This document shows positions 7,756-15,314 of a DNA stretch of 40,796 nt, piece by piece; positions within the stretch are counted from its first letter, which is position 1, and each line of letters starts with the position of its first letter. The notes beneath the pieces are model-generated. The model made no database searches and had not been told where the DNA came from. It was given only the letters and a program-made list of their open reading frames with translations. Source of the DNA: Chloroflexota bacterium (GTDB lineage Bacteria > Chloroflexota > Anaerolineae > Anaerolineales > UBA11858). The stretch spans positions 1-40,796 of the forward strand of contig JAANWX010000105.1 in assembly GCA_018263575.1 (NCBI GenBank). The letters are read 5' to 3'. A program made the position numbers and the translations under genes.

Positions 7756-8610
7756 ATGCCCCAATCTACCAATCTACCAACCTCCTTCCAATTCAGCCAA
7801 AGCAGCCTCCAAGATTTCGTGGACTGTCCACGCCGCTTTGAGTTGAAATATCTCCGCGAGTTGGCATGGCCCGCCATCGAAGCTGAACCTGTCCTGGAGC
7901 ATGAACAATTGATGCAACTAGGTTCCCGCTTTCACCAATTGATCCATCAACATCTTTCAGGCATTCCGGCTGAGCGCTTGACACAAACCATAGACCATCC
8001 CAATCTCACCCGCTGGTGGCACAATTATCTCGACCACGGCCCTGATTTCTCTGGGTTCCAAGTTAGTTCCGAAATTCCCCTCTCCGCTGCCTTAGGCGGA
8101 CACCGCCTAATTGCCAAATACGATGTCCTGGCCATAAAGCCAGGGGAGCAAGCCCTGATCATTGACTGGAAAACATCCCGCAAGAAAACCGCCCGCCAGT
8201 GGCTGCAGGAGAGTCTACAAACCAGCGTTTACCCGTACCTACTCGTTCAAGCTGGAGCGGAATTGAACGGTGGAGAGGGTGTCCTACCTGAGCAAGTAGA
8301 AATGATATACTGGTTTCCGGAGGCCCCTTCCGAACCAGAACGATTCTCCTATAATGCCAAGCAATACACCGCAGACCATGACCGCCTGACCAGCTTGTCA
8401 GAGCAGATCATCGCCTTGGGCCGTGATGAAGAGCAAAGTCCTTTTCGGCTTACCGCCGATGAGCGGCGCTGCCGCTTCTGCGTTTACCGTTCTTTGTGCG
8501 AGCGAGGAGAAGGCGCGGGGGACTTATACGAAAGAGAAGAACTCCTCCTTCAAGAAGAGGAGCTTGTCTTCGAACTGGACTTCGAGCAGATTGGGGAGAT
8601 GGAGTATTAG
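7756..8610 (+). CDS. Stand-alone iron-sulfur PD-(D/E)XK (RecB/Cas4/AddB-type) nuclease
   Basis: The 284-residue protein carries the full RecB-family exonuclease signature: an N-terminal FSQSSLQDFVDCPRRF with C24, GSRFHQLIH (H60), D123, IIDWKTS (D137, K139) and QTSVY (the QxxxY motif, 155-159). A C-terminal CRFCVYRSLC gives C239, C242 and C248. One N-terminal cysteine plus C-x2-C-x5-C at the end is the 4Fe-4S arrangement of AddB and Cas4. The protein looks like the nuclease domain of AddB detached from its helicase body. It most likely works with the two helicase-like proteins encoded upstream. The C-terminal 30 residues are very acidic. The start follows a CCAATCTA array without a ribosome site, and an acceptable alternative start is not evident. 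Confidence 0.85.
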   Translation: MPQSTNLPTSFQFSQSSLQDFVDCPRRFELKYLRELAWPAIEAEPVLEHEQLMQLGSRFHQLIHQHLSGIPAERLTQTIDHPNLTRWWHNYLDHGPDFSGFQVSSEIPLSAALGGHRLIAKYDVLAIKPGEQALIIDWKTSRKKTARQWLQESLQTSVYPYLLVQAGAELNGGEGVLPEQVEMIYWFPEAPSEPERFSYNAKQYTADHDRLTSLSEQIIALGRDEEQSPFRLTADERRCRFCVYRSLCERGEGAGDLYEREELLLQEEELVFELDFEQIGEMEY

Positions 8611-8611
8611 G

Positions 8612-8735
8612 GGGTGGTATATTGGGAAACTGGTGAACTGGGAAATTGGGAAATTGGGAAACTGGGGGACTGGGAAATTGGGAGACTGGTGACTGGGAAA
8701 TTTGGGGACTGGTGAAACGGGAAATTGGTGGGGGA
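8612..8735 (+). repeat. G-rich post-stop repeat with G-quadruplex motif
   Basis: Directly after the nuclease stop codon come about ten units of the GGGAAATT / GGGAAACT type. Within it four GGG runs separated by 5-base loops satisfy the G3+N1-7 quadruplex rule on the coding strand. The array fades by about 8735, where TTAACGCAGGGGCGCAAAG begins; a related TTAACGCAGAGACGCAGAG sequence is at about 25902-25923. Confidence 0.85.
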
Positions 8736-8924
8736 AATTAACGCAGGGGCGCAAAGATACAGAAGCGGGGAGAGGTGAGTTCGTTGACCAAGAGCTAGGG
8801 GGTATACATATTGTCATCATAAAGCACCATATATACAGAAGTACTATAAATGATAACTTTTCAAGCAACCAATTTTGATGTAAAGTAATAGGGAAACTAA
8901 AACTATTTACCCGGGAGGAACAAA
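8736..8924 (+). promoter_or_regulatory. Spacer with weak promoter and strong ribosome site for the 8925 gene
   Basis: An AT-rich stretch holds a -10-like TATAAA at about 8845-8850. GGGAGG at 8913-8918 is a clear Shine-Dalgarno sequence 6 bases before ATG 8925, in contrast to most plus-strand genes here. No other feature is recognised. Confidence 0.4.
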
Positions 8925-9317
8925 ATGAATTCGTTTGATGTTATATGGCATGGCTTGCAAAGCAAACTCAAATCTGGGACGACTATCAAGAATTGGACTG
9001 CGTTTAGTGGAAATCTGGGCGATACAATGACAATCGTTAAGATTCGAGAAAATTATATTGAAGTTGAGCCTCCAAGAGCAATGAACGTTCAAGTTGTCTC
9101 TAAAAAAGATTTTGAAAGCGTTTGGGAAGTTTGGACAGATTATAAAACCCAAAAAGTAAAGCGAGAAGAACTAAAACCCATGACTAGATATTCAAAATAT
9201 ATTATCAGCATCTACAACTGGTACGAAACACATAATATATTTACGAGACTATTGCTGTTTTTTGACTGGGTATTTTCAAACTGGTCTGCCATAATCAAAA
9301 ACAGGTATAATCAATAA
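8925..9317 (+). CDS. Unknown 130-residue accessory protein
   Basis: I do not recognise an established family name. The N-terminal two thirds read as a small beta-rich domain: WTAFSGNLGDTMTIVKI, YIEVEPP, then SKKDFESVWEVWTDYKTQKVKREEL and STKYII-like SKYIISIYNW. The pattern 'ISKxDFExVyexWxxYkxgxixRxel...sxYIIsIl' feels familiar from unnamed domains in accessory and defence-type proteins, but I cannot name it. The C-terminus has an aromatic, partly hydrophobic stretch (TRLLLFFDWVFSNW) that could be membrane-associated. The gene is AT-rich compared with its neighbours, stands alone and has its own Shine-Dalgarno sequence. It was probably acquired. Confidence 0.55.
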   Translation: MNSFDVIWHGLQSKLKSGTTIKNWTAFSGNLGDTMTIVKIRENYIEVEPPRAMNVQVVSKKDFESVWEVWTDYKTQKVKREELKPMTRYSKYIISIYNWYETHNIFTRLLLFFDWVFSNWSAIIKNRYNQ

Positions 9318-9383
9318 AAAGCTATCCATCTGTTAATACTTTTTTGGGTTACTATGATCCAGAAAGCCACGTGGAGTAATCCT

Positions 9384-9982
9384 ATGAGAGAAAGATTAGA
9401 AAAATTTTGGAAGAAAATAAAACCTTTATTGGTTGGGAAGATGGGCTTGCGGTCTTCATCCTATTAATGGGCACTGTATTGCAACTTATCCCAGGAGTGA
9501 CCAATTCTTGGTCTAACGTAGGAATTGAGTTGATCGGCATTAGCATTACCGTTCTCATTATAGAGAATGTAAATCAGGCCCGTAGCATAAACGAAGAAAA
9601 GAAGCGGCTTATACTCCAGATGGGGAGTCCGAACAGTAGTTTCGCACGAGAAGCAGTGCGGCAATTAAGAGAAAGAGAATGGCTTGAAGATGGATCAGCA
9701 AGCTGGGCAAATCTCAGTGGCGCTGACCTTAGCGGGGCAAGTCTCAGATACGCTGAGCTAAGCGGGGCACTTCTCCTAGACGCTAACCTAAGAGGGACAG
9801 ATCTCTGGGGCGCTGATCTGAGCGAGGCAGACCTCAGGGTCGCAGACCTGAGTGGGGCAAATCTTGTGGACGCTAACTTGAGCAGGGCAGATCTCAGGGG
9901 CACTAACCTGAACGGGGCAAAATACAGCAAAGGTGGTACAAAGTGGCCTGATGATTTTGATCCCAAAGCAGCGGGAGCCTAA
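9384..9982 (+). CDS. Membrane-anchored pentapeptide-repeat protein, probably frameshifted near its start
   Basis: The readable frame (TTG 9407 to 9982) has two hydrophobic segments ([18 protein letters not shown] and [15 protein letters not shown]), a charged linker, then about 17 pentapeptide repeats of the A(D/N)LxG form ([20 protein letters not shown] and onward) that build a right-handed beta-helix. The only good start is ATG 9384, with GGAG 7 bases upstream, but it lies in another frame ([14 protein letters not shown]...) and stops after 27 codons. One extra T in the CCTTTATT tract at about 9419-9426 would join [14 protein letters not shown] to [11 protein letters not shown]. Either the gene is broken or the assembly has a one-base error. 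Function is unknown. Confidence 0.7.
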
Positions 9983-10209
9983 TTTTCAGACAAACTCCCA
10001 TTCTCTAAAACATGCACATATAAAAAAAGATAAAACCCGCCAGCCATCAGACCATGGGATTTGTCTTTTTTGATCATTCCGGGAAAAGTCCACACCCTCC
10101 CCCTATATATGATAAAATCTCCTTCGTAAACCACGCGCCACGTATCCCTCATCACCTCATCCCCCATCACCTAATATCAAATATCCAATACCCAATATCT
10201 AGCCCCCCC
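9983..10209 (+). other. Spacer before recJ with weak promoter and CCAATAC repeats
   Basis: A possible -10 (GATAAAAT) occurs near 10110 after a CCCTATATAT stretch. From about 10140 the sequence becomes C-rich with CATCACCTCATCCC and ATATCCAATACCCAATATC units, running into ATG 10210. An in-frame extension back to 10054 exists but would encode only repeat-derived residues. Confidence 0.5.
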
Positions 10210-12522
10210 ATGAAATGGATCGAACCAAAAGAAATCACCATACCCCAATCGCTCCAAAACGCCGTCGGTGGCCATCCGTTGGTGGCGCAGACCCTCGTCC
10301 GCCGGGGGATCACCACCACGCGGGCCGCGCAGGCTTTTCTCGATCCTGACCACTACACGCCCTCCCCACCCAGCGAACTTCCCGGCTTGAACGAGGCTAC
10401 CAATCGGCTGGAACAGGCCCTGCGGGAGGGGGAAAGCATCCTCGTTTGGGGCGACTTTGACGTGGACGGCCAGACCGCCACCTCCCTGCTGGTCTCCGCG
10501 CTCAAGGGACTGGGCGGCGAAGTGGACTATTACATCCCCCTCCGGGCCACAGAGTCACACGGCATAAAAATTCCCAAGCTCAAAACGCTGCTCGAAAAGG
10601 GTGTAGACGTTCTTCTCACGTGCGATACGGGCATAGACGCGCATGACGCTGTTGACTATGCGAATTCTCAAGGGGTAGATGTCCTCATCACCGACCATCA
10701 CGACCTTCCTACCCAGCTCCCGAACGCAACCGCCATCGTCAACGGCAACCTTCTCCCAGAGGGTCACCCCCTGGCAGACTTGGCCGGCGTGGGCGTGGCC
10801 TACAAAGTCGCCGAAGAGCTGTACCAAAGGGCTGGGCGTTCGTCCAAGAACTTTCTCGACCTGGTAGCCCTCGGCACCGTGGCCGACATCGTCCCCCAAA
10901 GTGGCGATAACCGTTACCTCATCCAACGCGGCCTGCCCATCCTCCGTGACACTTCCCGCCTGGGCCTCAAAGCCCTCTACACCAACGCCAAACTCAACCC
11001 CCAAAAAATCAACGAGGAACACATCGGCTTTGTGATTGGCCCTCGCCTCAACGCCCTGGGCCGCCTGGGAGACGCCAATCCTAGCGTAACCTTCCTGACC
11101 ACTTCAAATCCCCGCCGCGCCAAAATTCTCGCCACACAACTGGAAGGACTTAACCGAAAACGTCAAAATCTCACCGAGGAGATCTATAAATCAGCCCAGG
11201 AGCAGCTTGATCGTCACCCAGAATTGGTGGAGGATTACGGCGCTCTGGTGCTCTTTGACCCTCGTTGGCACCCCGGCGTGATCGGCATTGTCGCCAGCCG
11301 CCTGGTGGAACGCTACCACAAACCGGCCATTCTCCTCACCCAAACGGGTGACCGCGCCCGAGGTTCAGCACGCTCCGTTAAAGGGACCCACATTACCGAG
11401 GCCATCACCACCCAAGCCCATCTCCTGGACAGCTTTGGAGGACATCCCATGGCCGCCGGCGTTAGACTTGCCCTGGAGAAGGTGCCGGAATTTCGCCGAG
11501 GCTTATCCCAGGCCATAGCGCAAATGGTGGGGCACGCCCCACCGGAACCATCCCTGACCATTGACGGTTATCTCCCTTTTTCTGACCTGAACCTGGAGCT
11601 AATTGCTGACCTGGAACGCTTGGCCCCCTTTGGCCCGGGCAACCCTTCTCTGACTCTGGCCACCCGCGACGTGGAAATTGTCAACCAAACGCTCATCGGG
11701 CGAGACAACACCCACCGCAAACTCATCCTCGAAGACTCCCAGGGCAAACACCAAGAAGTGCTATGGTGGAAAAGCGCCGACATCCCTCTCCCAGAGGGGA
11801 AATTTGACCTGGCTTATACTGTCAAAACTTCCACATTTCGGGGGCAAAAACAAGTTCAGGTGACCTGGAAGGACGTCCGCGCGAGGCAAAGGGTAGAAAT
11901 TACGGGTGAGCCAAAACCATCCCTTCCCGAGGTGGTCGACTTGCGCGAGAACGCTCATCCCCTGGAAAAGCTGACAAGGCTGCAAGCGGCCCACCCAGAT
12001 TTCTTCCTATGGGCTGAAGGTGGGGAACGGGAACGTGTTCAAGGCCAGGGACGCTCCCAGGCCAAACCATCCCCCGCTTTGGTTATCTGGAACACGCCGC
12101 CCGGTCCGGTAGAACTCAGTGATGTCTTGGAGGTGGTCAAACCCGAGAAGGTCTACGTCTTCGCTCAATCCCCCGCTGTAAGTGGCGTGGAAATCTTCTT
12201 GAAGCAGTTGGCGGGGTTCGTCAAACACACGCTGAAGGCCAAGGGCGGAAAGGTGGAATTGGTGGCACTCGCCGAGGCTCTTGGGCAACGGGTGGCAACT
12301 GTGCGCAGCGGATTAGAATGGCTGGAGGGTCAGGGACACGTCCAAATTCGGTCCCGCTCAGAAAACGCTTATCACCTTAAAACTGGCACAGGCGTCAAAA
12401 CGGGAGACCACGCGTATAGGTTTGCTATTCTCCAAGAGAAAATCAAGGAGACGTTGGCGTATCAGAAACATTTTCGACGAGCGGAGGTTGGTAGATTGGG
12501 CGACTGGGAAACTAGGGATTAG
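10210..12522 (+). CDS. recJ: Single-stranded-DNA-specific exonuclease RecJ
   Basis: RecJ degrades single-stranded DNA 5'-3' in recombination and base-excision/mismatch repair. The start at ATG 10210 gives 770 residues. The DHH phosphoesterase core shows DFDVDG (82-87), a CDTGI motif, DHH (162-164), GVGVAYKV, GTVADIVP and GPRLNALGRL. The DHHA1/RNA-binding part has WHPGVIGIVASRL, GSARS and FGGHPMAAG, followed by the OB fold. About 200 extra residues follow, including a wHTH-like LVALAEALGQRVATVRSGLEWLEGQGHV segment, longer than E. coli RecJ (577). The final residues VGRLGDWETRD are encoded by the G-rich spacer repeat, so the natural stop may have been lost to repeat invasion. It lies among other end-processing genes. 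Confidence 0.93.
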   Translation: MKWIEPKEITIPQSLQNAVGGHPLVAQTLVRRGITTTRAAQAFLDPDHYTPSPPSELPGLNEATNRLEQALREGESILVWGDFDVDGQTATSLLVSALKGLGGEVDYYIPLRATESHGIKIPKLKTLLEKGVDVLLTCDTGIDAHDAVDYANSQGVDVLITDHHDLPTQLPNATAIVNGNLLPEGHPLADLAGVGVAYKVAEELYQRAGRSSKNFLDLVALGTVADIVPQSGDNRYLIQRGLPILRDTSRLGLKALYTNAKLNPQKINEEHIGFVIGPRLNALGRLGDANPSVTFLTTSNPRRAKILATQLEGLNRKRQNLTEEIYKSAQEQLDRHPELVEDYGALVLFDPRWHPGVIGIVASRLVERYHKPAILLTQTGDRARGSARSVKGTHITEAITTQAHLLDSFGGHPMAAGVRLALEKVPEFRRGLSQAIAQMVGHAPPEPSLTIDGYLPFSDLNLELIADLERLAPFGPGNPSLTLATRDVEIVNQTLIGRDNTHRKLILEDSQGKHQEVLWWKSADIPLPEGKFDLAYTVKTSTFRGQKQVQVTWKDVRARQRVEITGEPKPSLPEVVDLRENAHPLEKLTRLQAAHPDFFLWAEGGERERVQGQGRSQAKPSPALVIWNTPPGPVELSDVLEVVKPEKVYVFAQSPAVSGVEIFLKQLAGFVKHTLKAKGGKVELVALAEALGQRVATVRSGLEWLEGQGHVQIRSRSENAYHLKTGTGVKTGDHAYRFAILQEKIKETLAYQKHFRRAEVGRLGDWETRD

Positions 12523-12580
12523 GGACTGGGAGATTGAGAAACTGGGAGACTAGGAGACTGGGGACTGGGTGACTAGTGAC
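12487..12580 (+). repeat. G-rich repeat overlapping the recJ stop
   Basis: Units such as GGGCGACT, GGGAAACTA, GGGATTA and GGGACT run from inside the last recJ codons to about 12575. Four GGG runs with 4-6 base loops give a G-quadruplex motif on the coding strand. Confidence 0.8.
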
Positions 12581-12584
12581 GAGA

Positions 12585-12633
12585 GCACTATCAAACTAAC
12601 TCACCAACTAACGAACTACCAAACTAACAAACT
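12585..12633 (+). repeat. CAAACTAA-type repeat before the C-S lyase start
   Basis: Tandem CAAACTAA / CCAACTAACG units, poor in G, lead into ATG 12634. No Shine-Dalgarno sequence is visible. This is another variant of the C-rich pre-start tract. Confidence 0.75.
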
Positions 12634-13809
12634 ATGAACTACAACTTCGACACCATCCCCCAGCGACGTGAGACTGACAGCGTCAAGTGGAATTTCTTCA
12701 ACGAGGATGTGCTGCCTATGTGGGTGGCGGATATGGATTTTCTCTCACCGTCGCCGGTGATTGAGGCCCTGCGTGAGCGTGTGGAACATGGGGTGTTTGG
12801 CTATCCGTACTTGCTGGAGGTGACCAAGGAGGCGGTGGTCAATTGGCTGGCAGATCGACACGGCTGGCAGGTAACCCCGGAAGACCTGGTCTTTCTCCCC
12901 GGCGTGGTGACGGGCTTCAATCTGGCGACGCACGCGGTCACGGAACCCGGTCAGGGCGTGCTTGTGCAGACACCCACGTACCGCCCTTTTTTAGAAGTCT
13001 ATAAAAATGTGGGACGCGAGCAGCACGCCATGTCCCTGACACAGGATGAGAATGGCCTTTACCAGGTGGATAAAGAGGCCTTTAAAAGGGCTATACGAAA
13101 GAACACCCGCGTTTTCATGCTCTGTAATCCCCAAAACCCGACCGGGCGCGTGTTCCGGAAGGAAGAACTGGAAATGATGGCGGCGTTTTGCCTGGAAAAC
13201 GAGGTGGTGATTTGTTCAGACGAGATTCACAGCGACTTGATTTTCAGCGAGAGCGAACATATCCCCATAGCATCGCTTGACCCCGAGATTGCCGCGAATA
13301 CGATCACACTTTTGTCCCCTAGTAAGACCTTCAACGTAGCTGGATTGAAAGCTTCGGTGGCGGTAATTACCAACCCGGAGTTGCGGAAAAGGTTCGAGGA
13401 AGCCCGGCAAGGGCTAGTGGGTTGGGTGAATTCTCTAGGGCAAGTAGCGGCACAGGCAGCTTACTCCGAAGGGGAAGCGTGGCTGAAAGCGCTGTTAGTC
13501 TATCTGGAGGCTAATCGCGATTACCTGGTGGATTATGTGAGGGAAGAACTGCCAGGGGTGCAGATGGCAAAACCTGAAGGGACATATTTAGCCTGGCTGG
13601 ATTGCCGGGAAATGGCTCGTGAAACGGGAGTGGAGAATCCGCAGCAGTTTTTCCTGAATGAGGCCAAGGTGGGGCTGAATAATGGGGCCTGGTTTGGGAA
13701 AGAGGGAAGAGGATTCATGCGCCTGAATTTTGGATGCCCAAGAGCATTGCTTCGCGAGGGATTAGAGAGGATGAAGGAATCGGTGACTTGGCTGAAGGGT
13801 AAAGCTTGA
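12634..13809 (+). CDS. PatB/MalY-like pyridoxal-phosphate C-S lyase (cystathionine beta-lyase type)
   Basis: This 391-residue fold-type I PLP enzyme matches the usual length for PatB/MalY. Motifs are the N-terminal RRETDSVKW and LPMWVADMDF, which bind substrate in this subfamily; GVVTGFNLATHAV; NPQNPTGRVF; SDEIHSDLIF; and SPSKTFNVAGLK with the PLP lysine at K231. The C-terminal MRLNFGCPR arginine binds the substrate carboxylate. It probably cleaves C-S bonds of cystathionine or cysteine conjugates, releasing pyruvate, ammonia and a thiol. It stands alone between recJ and a convergent gene. Aminotransferase activity is possible, but the MWVADMDF motif favours the lyase. Confidence 0.88.
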   Translation: MNYNFDTIPQRRETDSVKWNFFNEDVLPMWVADMDFLSPSPVIEALRERVEHGVFGYPYLLEVTKEAVVNWLADRHGWQVTPEDLVFLPGVVTGFNLATHAVTEPGQGVLVQTPTYRPFLEVYKNVGREQHAMSLTQDENGLYQVDKEAFKRAIRKNTRVFMLCNPQNPTGRVFRKEELEMMAAFCLENEVVICSDEIHSDLIFSESEHIPIASLDPEIAANTITLLSPSKTFNVAGLKASVAVITNPELRKRFEEARQGLVGWVNSLGQVAAQAAYSEGEAWLKALLVYLEANRDYLVDYVREELPGVQMAKPEGTYLAWLDCREMARETGVENPQQFFLNEAKVGLNNGAWFGKEGRGFMRLNFGCPRALLREGLERMKESVTWLKGKA

Positions 13810-13867
13810 CCACGCCAACAGAATACTTGAAACACTGCCTGTCCCCCGATCCCTGGTTTCCCGATTC

Positions 13868-14590
13868 CTAGCTACCTAGCCCCCAAAGGTGGTCTAACGT
13901 ATCCTCCAAGCGTTGGCCCAATGCCTCTCCTCGCTCCGTGGTGACGTCGTCTTCATTTTCGAAAACCACGTAGGGGACACGAACGCCTTGGATAGTCAAG
14001 TATTCCTCATCCCCGGCGCTGACCTCTTCCCAATCCATTTCCCGATACAATTTCTCAAGTTTCGAATCCGGGAGGCCGTGTTCCAAGATGCTGTCTTGGC
14101 GTTCAGGGTTATAGCGCTGGCGGTTTTTACGGAGGGACTCTTCCCAGGAAACGCTGACATAAACCACAGCCATTTTCTCCAAAATCTCTTGGCTCAAATG
14201 CTCGAAGGCTCTTTGAAATCCTCCGTGTTGGGTGCCACGCGCGAACTCAATGATGGTTGTTTTCTCCTCGTGGTAGGCCGGTTTGTCGCGTAATTTTTTA
14301 GCGTACTCCAAGGAAATCCGTTGTATCAAAACATCCCAAAGATACTTGTACTTAAAGGAATTATTTTCATCCGTGTGCAAGCGGGGGTGGCCAAGTTCTT
14401 CCAGAATGTGATCTTCCTCGAACCAAGTCCAAAGCATGGGGAAATCGTCTATCTCTTCGAACTCGCCGACGTGAAACCGCTCCACCCGTTCAGGGAGGGA
14501 GGTACGCCGCAAATAGTCGATGATCTCGCTCTTTCCGGCCGCCGGACGGGCTATTAAAAGGATGATTTTGAATCTATTATCTTGAGGCAT
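13868..14590 (-). CDS. Unknown P-loop nucleotide kinase-like protein
   Basis: The 240-residue product starts with KIILLIARPAAGKSEIIDYL, a Walker A (residues 14-21, first glycine replaced by alanine) on the first strand of an adenylate-kinase-like fold. Further features are TIIEFARGTQHGGF, AVVYVSVSWEESLRKNRQRY (a likely lid with Arg residues) and DDVTTERGEAL. It resembles small kinases or ATPases acting on nucleotides or polyphosphate-type substrates, but no specific substrate can be named. A Shine-Dalgarno AGGAG lies just before ATG 14590. It is separated from the upstream nitroreductase gene by 174 bp of repeats, so co-transcription is uncertain. Confidence 0.7.
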   Translation of the reverse strand: MPQDNRFKIILLIARPAAGKSEIIDYLRRTSLPERVERFHVGEFEEIDDFPMLWTWFEEDHILEELGHPRLHTDENNSFKYKYLWDVLIQRISLEYAKKLRDKPAYHEEKTTIIEFARGTQHGGFQRAFEHLSQEILEKMAVVYVSVSWEESLRKNRQRYNPERQDSILEHGLPDSKLEKLYREMDWEEVSAGDEEYLTIQGVRVPYVVFENEDDVTTERGEALGQRLEDTLDHLWGLGS

Positions 14591-14629
14591 AAGACTCCTG
14601 TGGGCGGTATTCAGTGAGCAGTTTTCAGT

Positions 14630-14764
14630 TTTGTATCAACATATTTTAAGATTAAACACAGTCAACAGTAGATAGTCAACATCCAATATCCAATATCCAA
14701 TATCCAATATCTAATATCTAATATCTAATATCCAATATCTACTATCCAACATCCAACCTACAAA
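14630..14764 (-). repeat. ATCCAAT/ATCTAAT heptamer array
   Basis: About ten copies of a 7-base unit (ATCCAAT or ATCTAAT on the plus strand) lie between two minus-strand genes. Read on the coding strand it is ATTGGAT, following the nitroreductase stop. It therefore obeys the G-after-stop rule of this window, though with GG rather than GGG runs. Confidence 0.85.
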
Positions 14765-15283
14765 CTACCACTGCTCGTAACGCACCAACTCTTCCAGGGG
14801 TTTGCGCTTTTTCGCTCGGGGTGAGTCATTGGGGTAACCCAGCGGGGTGAAAGCCACAGGCTCTACTTCGTCCGGGAGATGGAGAATTTCCCGGGCGGCG
14901 TCCGGGTCAAATGCGCCTACCCAGCAGGTGCCAAGGCCAATATCAGCGGCCTGGAGGGTGATGTGATCCACAACAATGGAAACATCAACAACAGCATAAT
15001 TCTCGCCATCGTACCGGCGTCGTTCCCATCCCCGTTCGGGAAGCGCGCAGGCGCAAATCACCAGGGGCGGTTCTGCCGCGAACCAATTCCTATCGTAGAT
15101 GCGCCGCAGCTCTTGTTCTTTTCCCTCAGTGCGGATGACGATAAGCTGAAAAGGCTGCCGGTTAGCGGCTGTGGGGGCCAAGCGTGCGGCTTCCAAAACT
15201 TTGCTGAGATTCTCCTCTTCTACAGGATCTGGCTTGTAGCTGCGAGAGCTATAACGTTTGGTTACAAGTTCTTCAAAATTCAT
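14765..15283 (-). CDS. Nitroreductase family flavoprotein
   Basis: The 172-residue protein has the compact nitroreductase fold: an N-terminal KRYSSRSYKPDPV (FMN phosphate contact), LEAARLAPTAANRQPFQLIVI, then VDVSIVVDHITLQAADIGLGTCWVGAFD and a closing TPLGYPNDSPRAKKRKPLEELV. These enzymes use FMN and NAD(P)H to reduce nitro, quinone or other substrates, usually as dimers; the physiological substrate is unknown. A strong Shine-Dalgarno AAGGAGG precedes ATG 15283. The upstream histidine kinase stops only about 31 bp away, so the two are probably co-transcribed. Confidence 0.88.
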   Translation of the reverse strand: MNFEELVTKRYSSRSYKPDPVEEENLSKVLEAARLAPTAANRQPFQLIVIRTEGKEQELRRIYDRNWFAAEPPLVICACALPERGWERRRYDGENYAVVDVSIVVDHITLQAADIGLGTCWVGAFDPDAAREILHLPDEVEPVAFTPLGYPNDSPRAKKRKPLEELVRYEQW

Positions 15284-15314
15284 ATCATCCTCCTTAGGAT
15301 AACTTTCTCAACCC

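Noticed and set aside
8612-8735. A CRISPR array, because of the regular GGGAAACTGGGAAATT units
   Set aside because: Units are only 7-9 bases with no unique spacers of 30 or more bases, and no cas genes are present.
10054-10209. N-terminal extension of RecJ by 52 residues
   Set aside because: The extra residues derive from promoter-like and CCAATAC repeat DNA; RecJ homology begins after ATG 10210.
13913-14293. Plus-strand open frames opposite the P-loop gene
   Set aside because: They are antisense to a gene with a good ribosome site and Walker A motif, and have no recognisable features.
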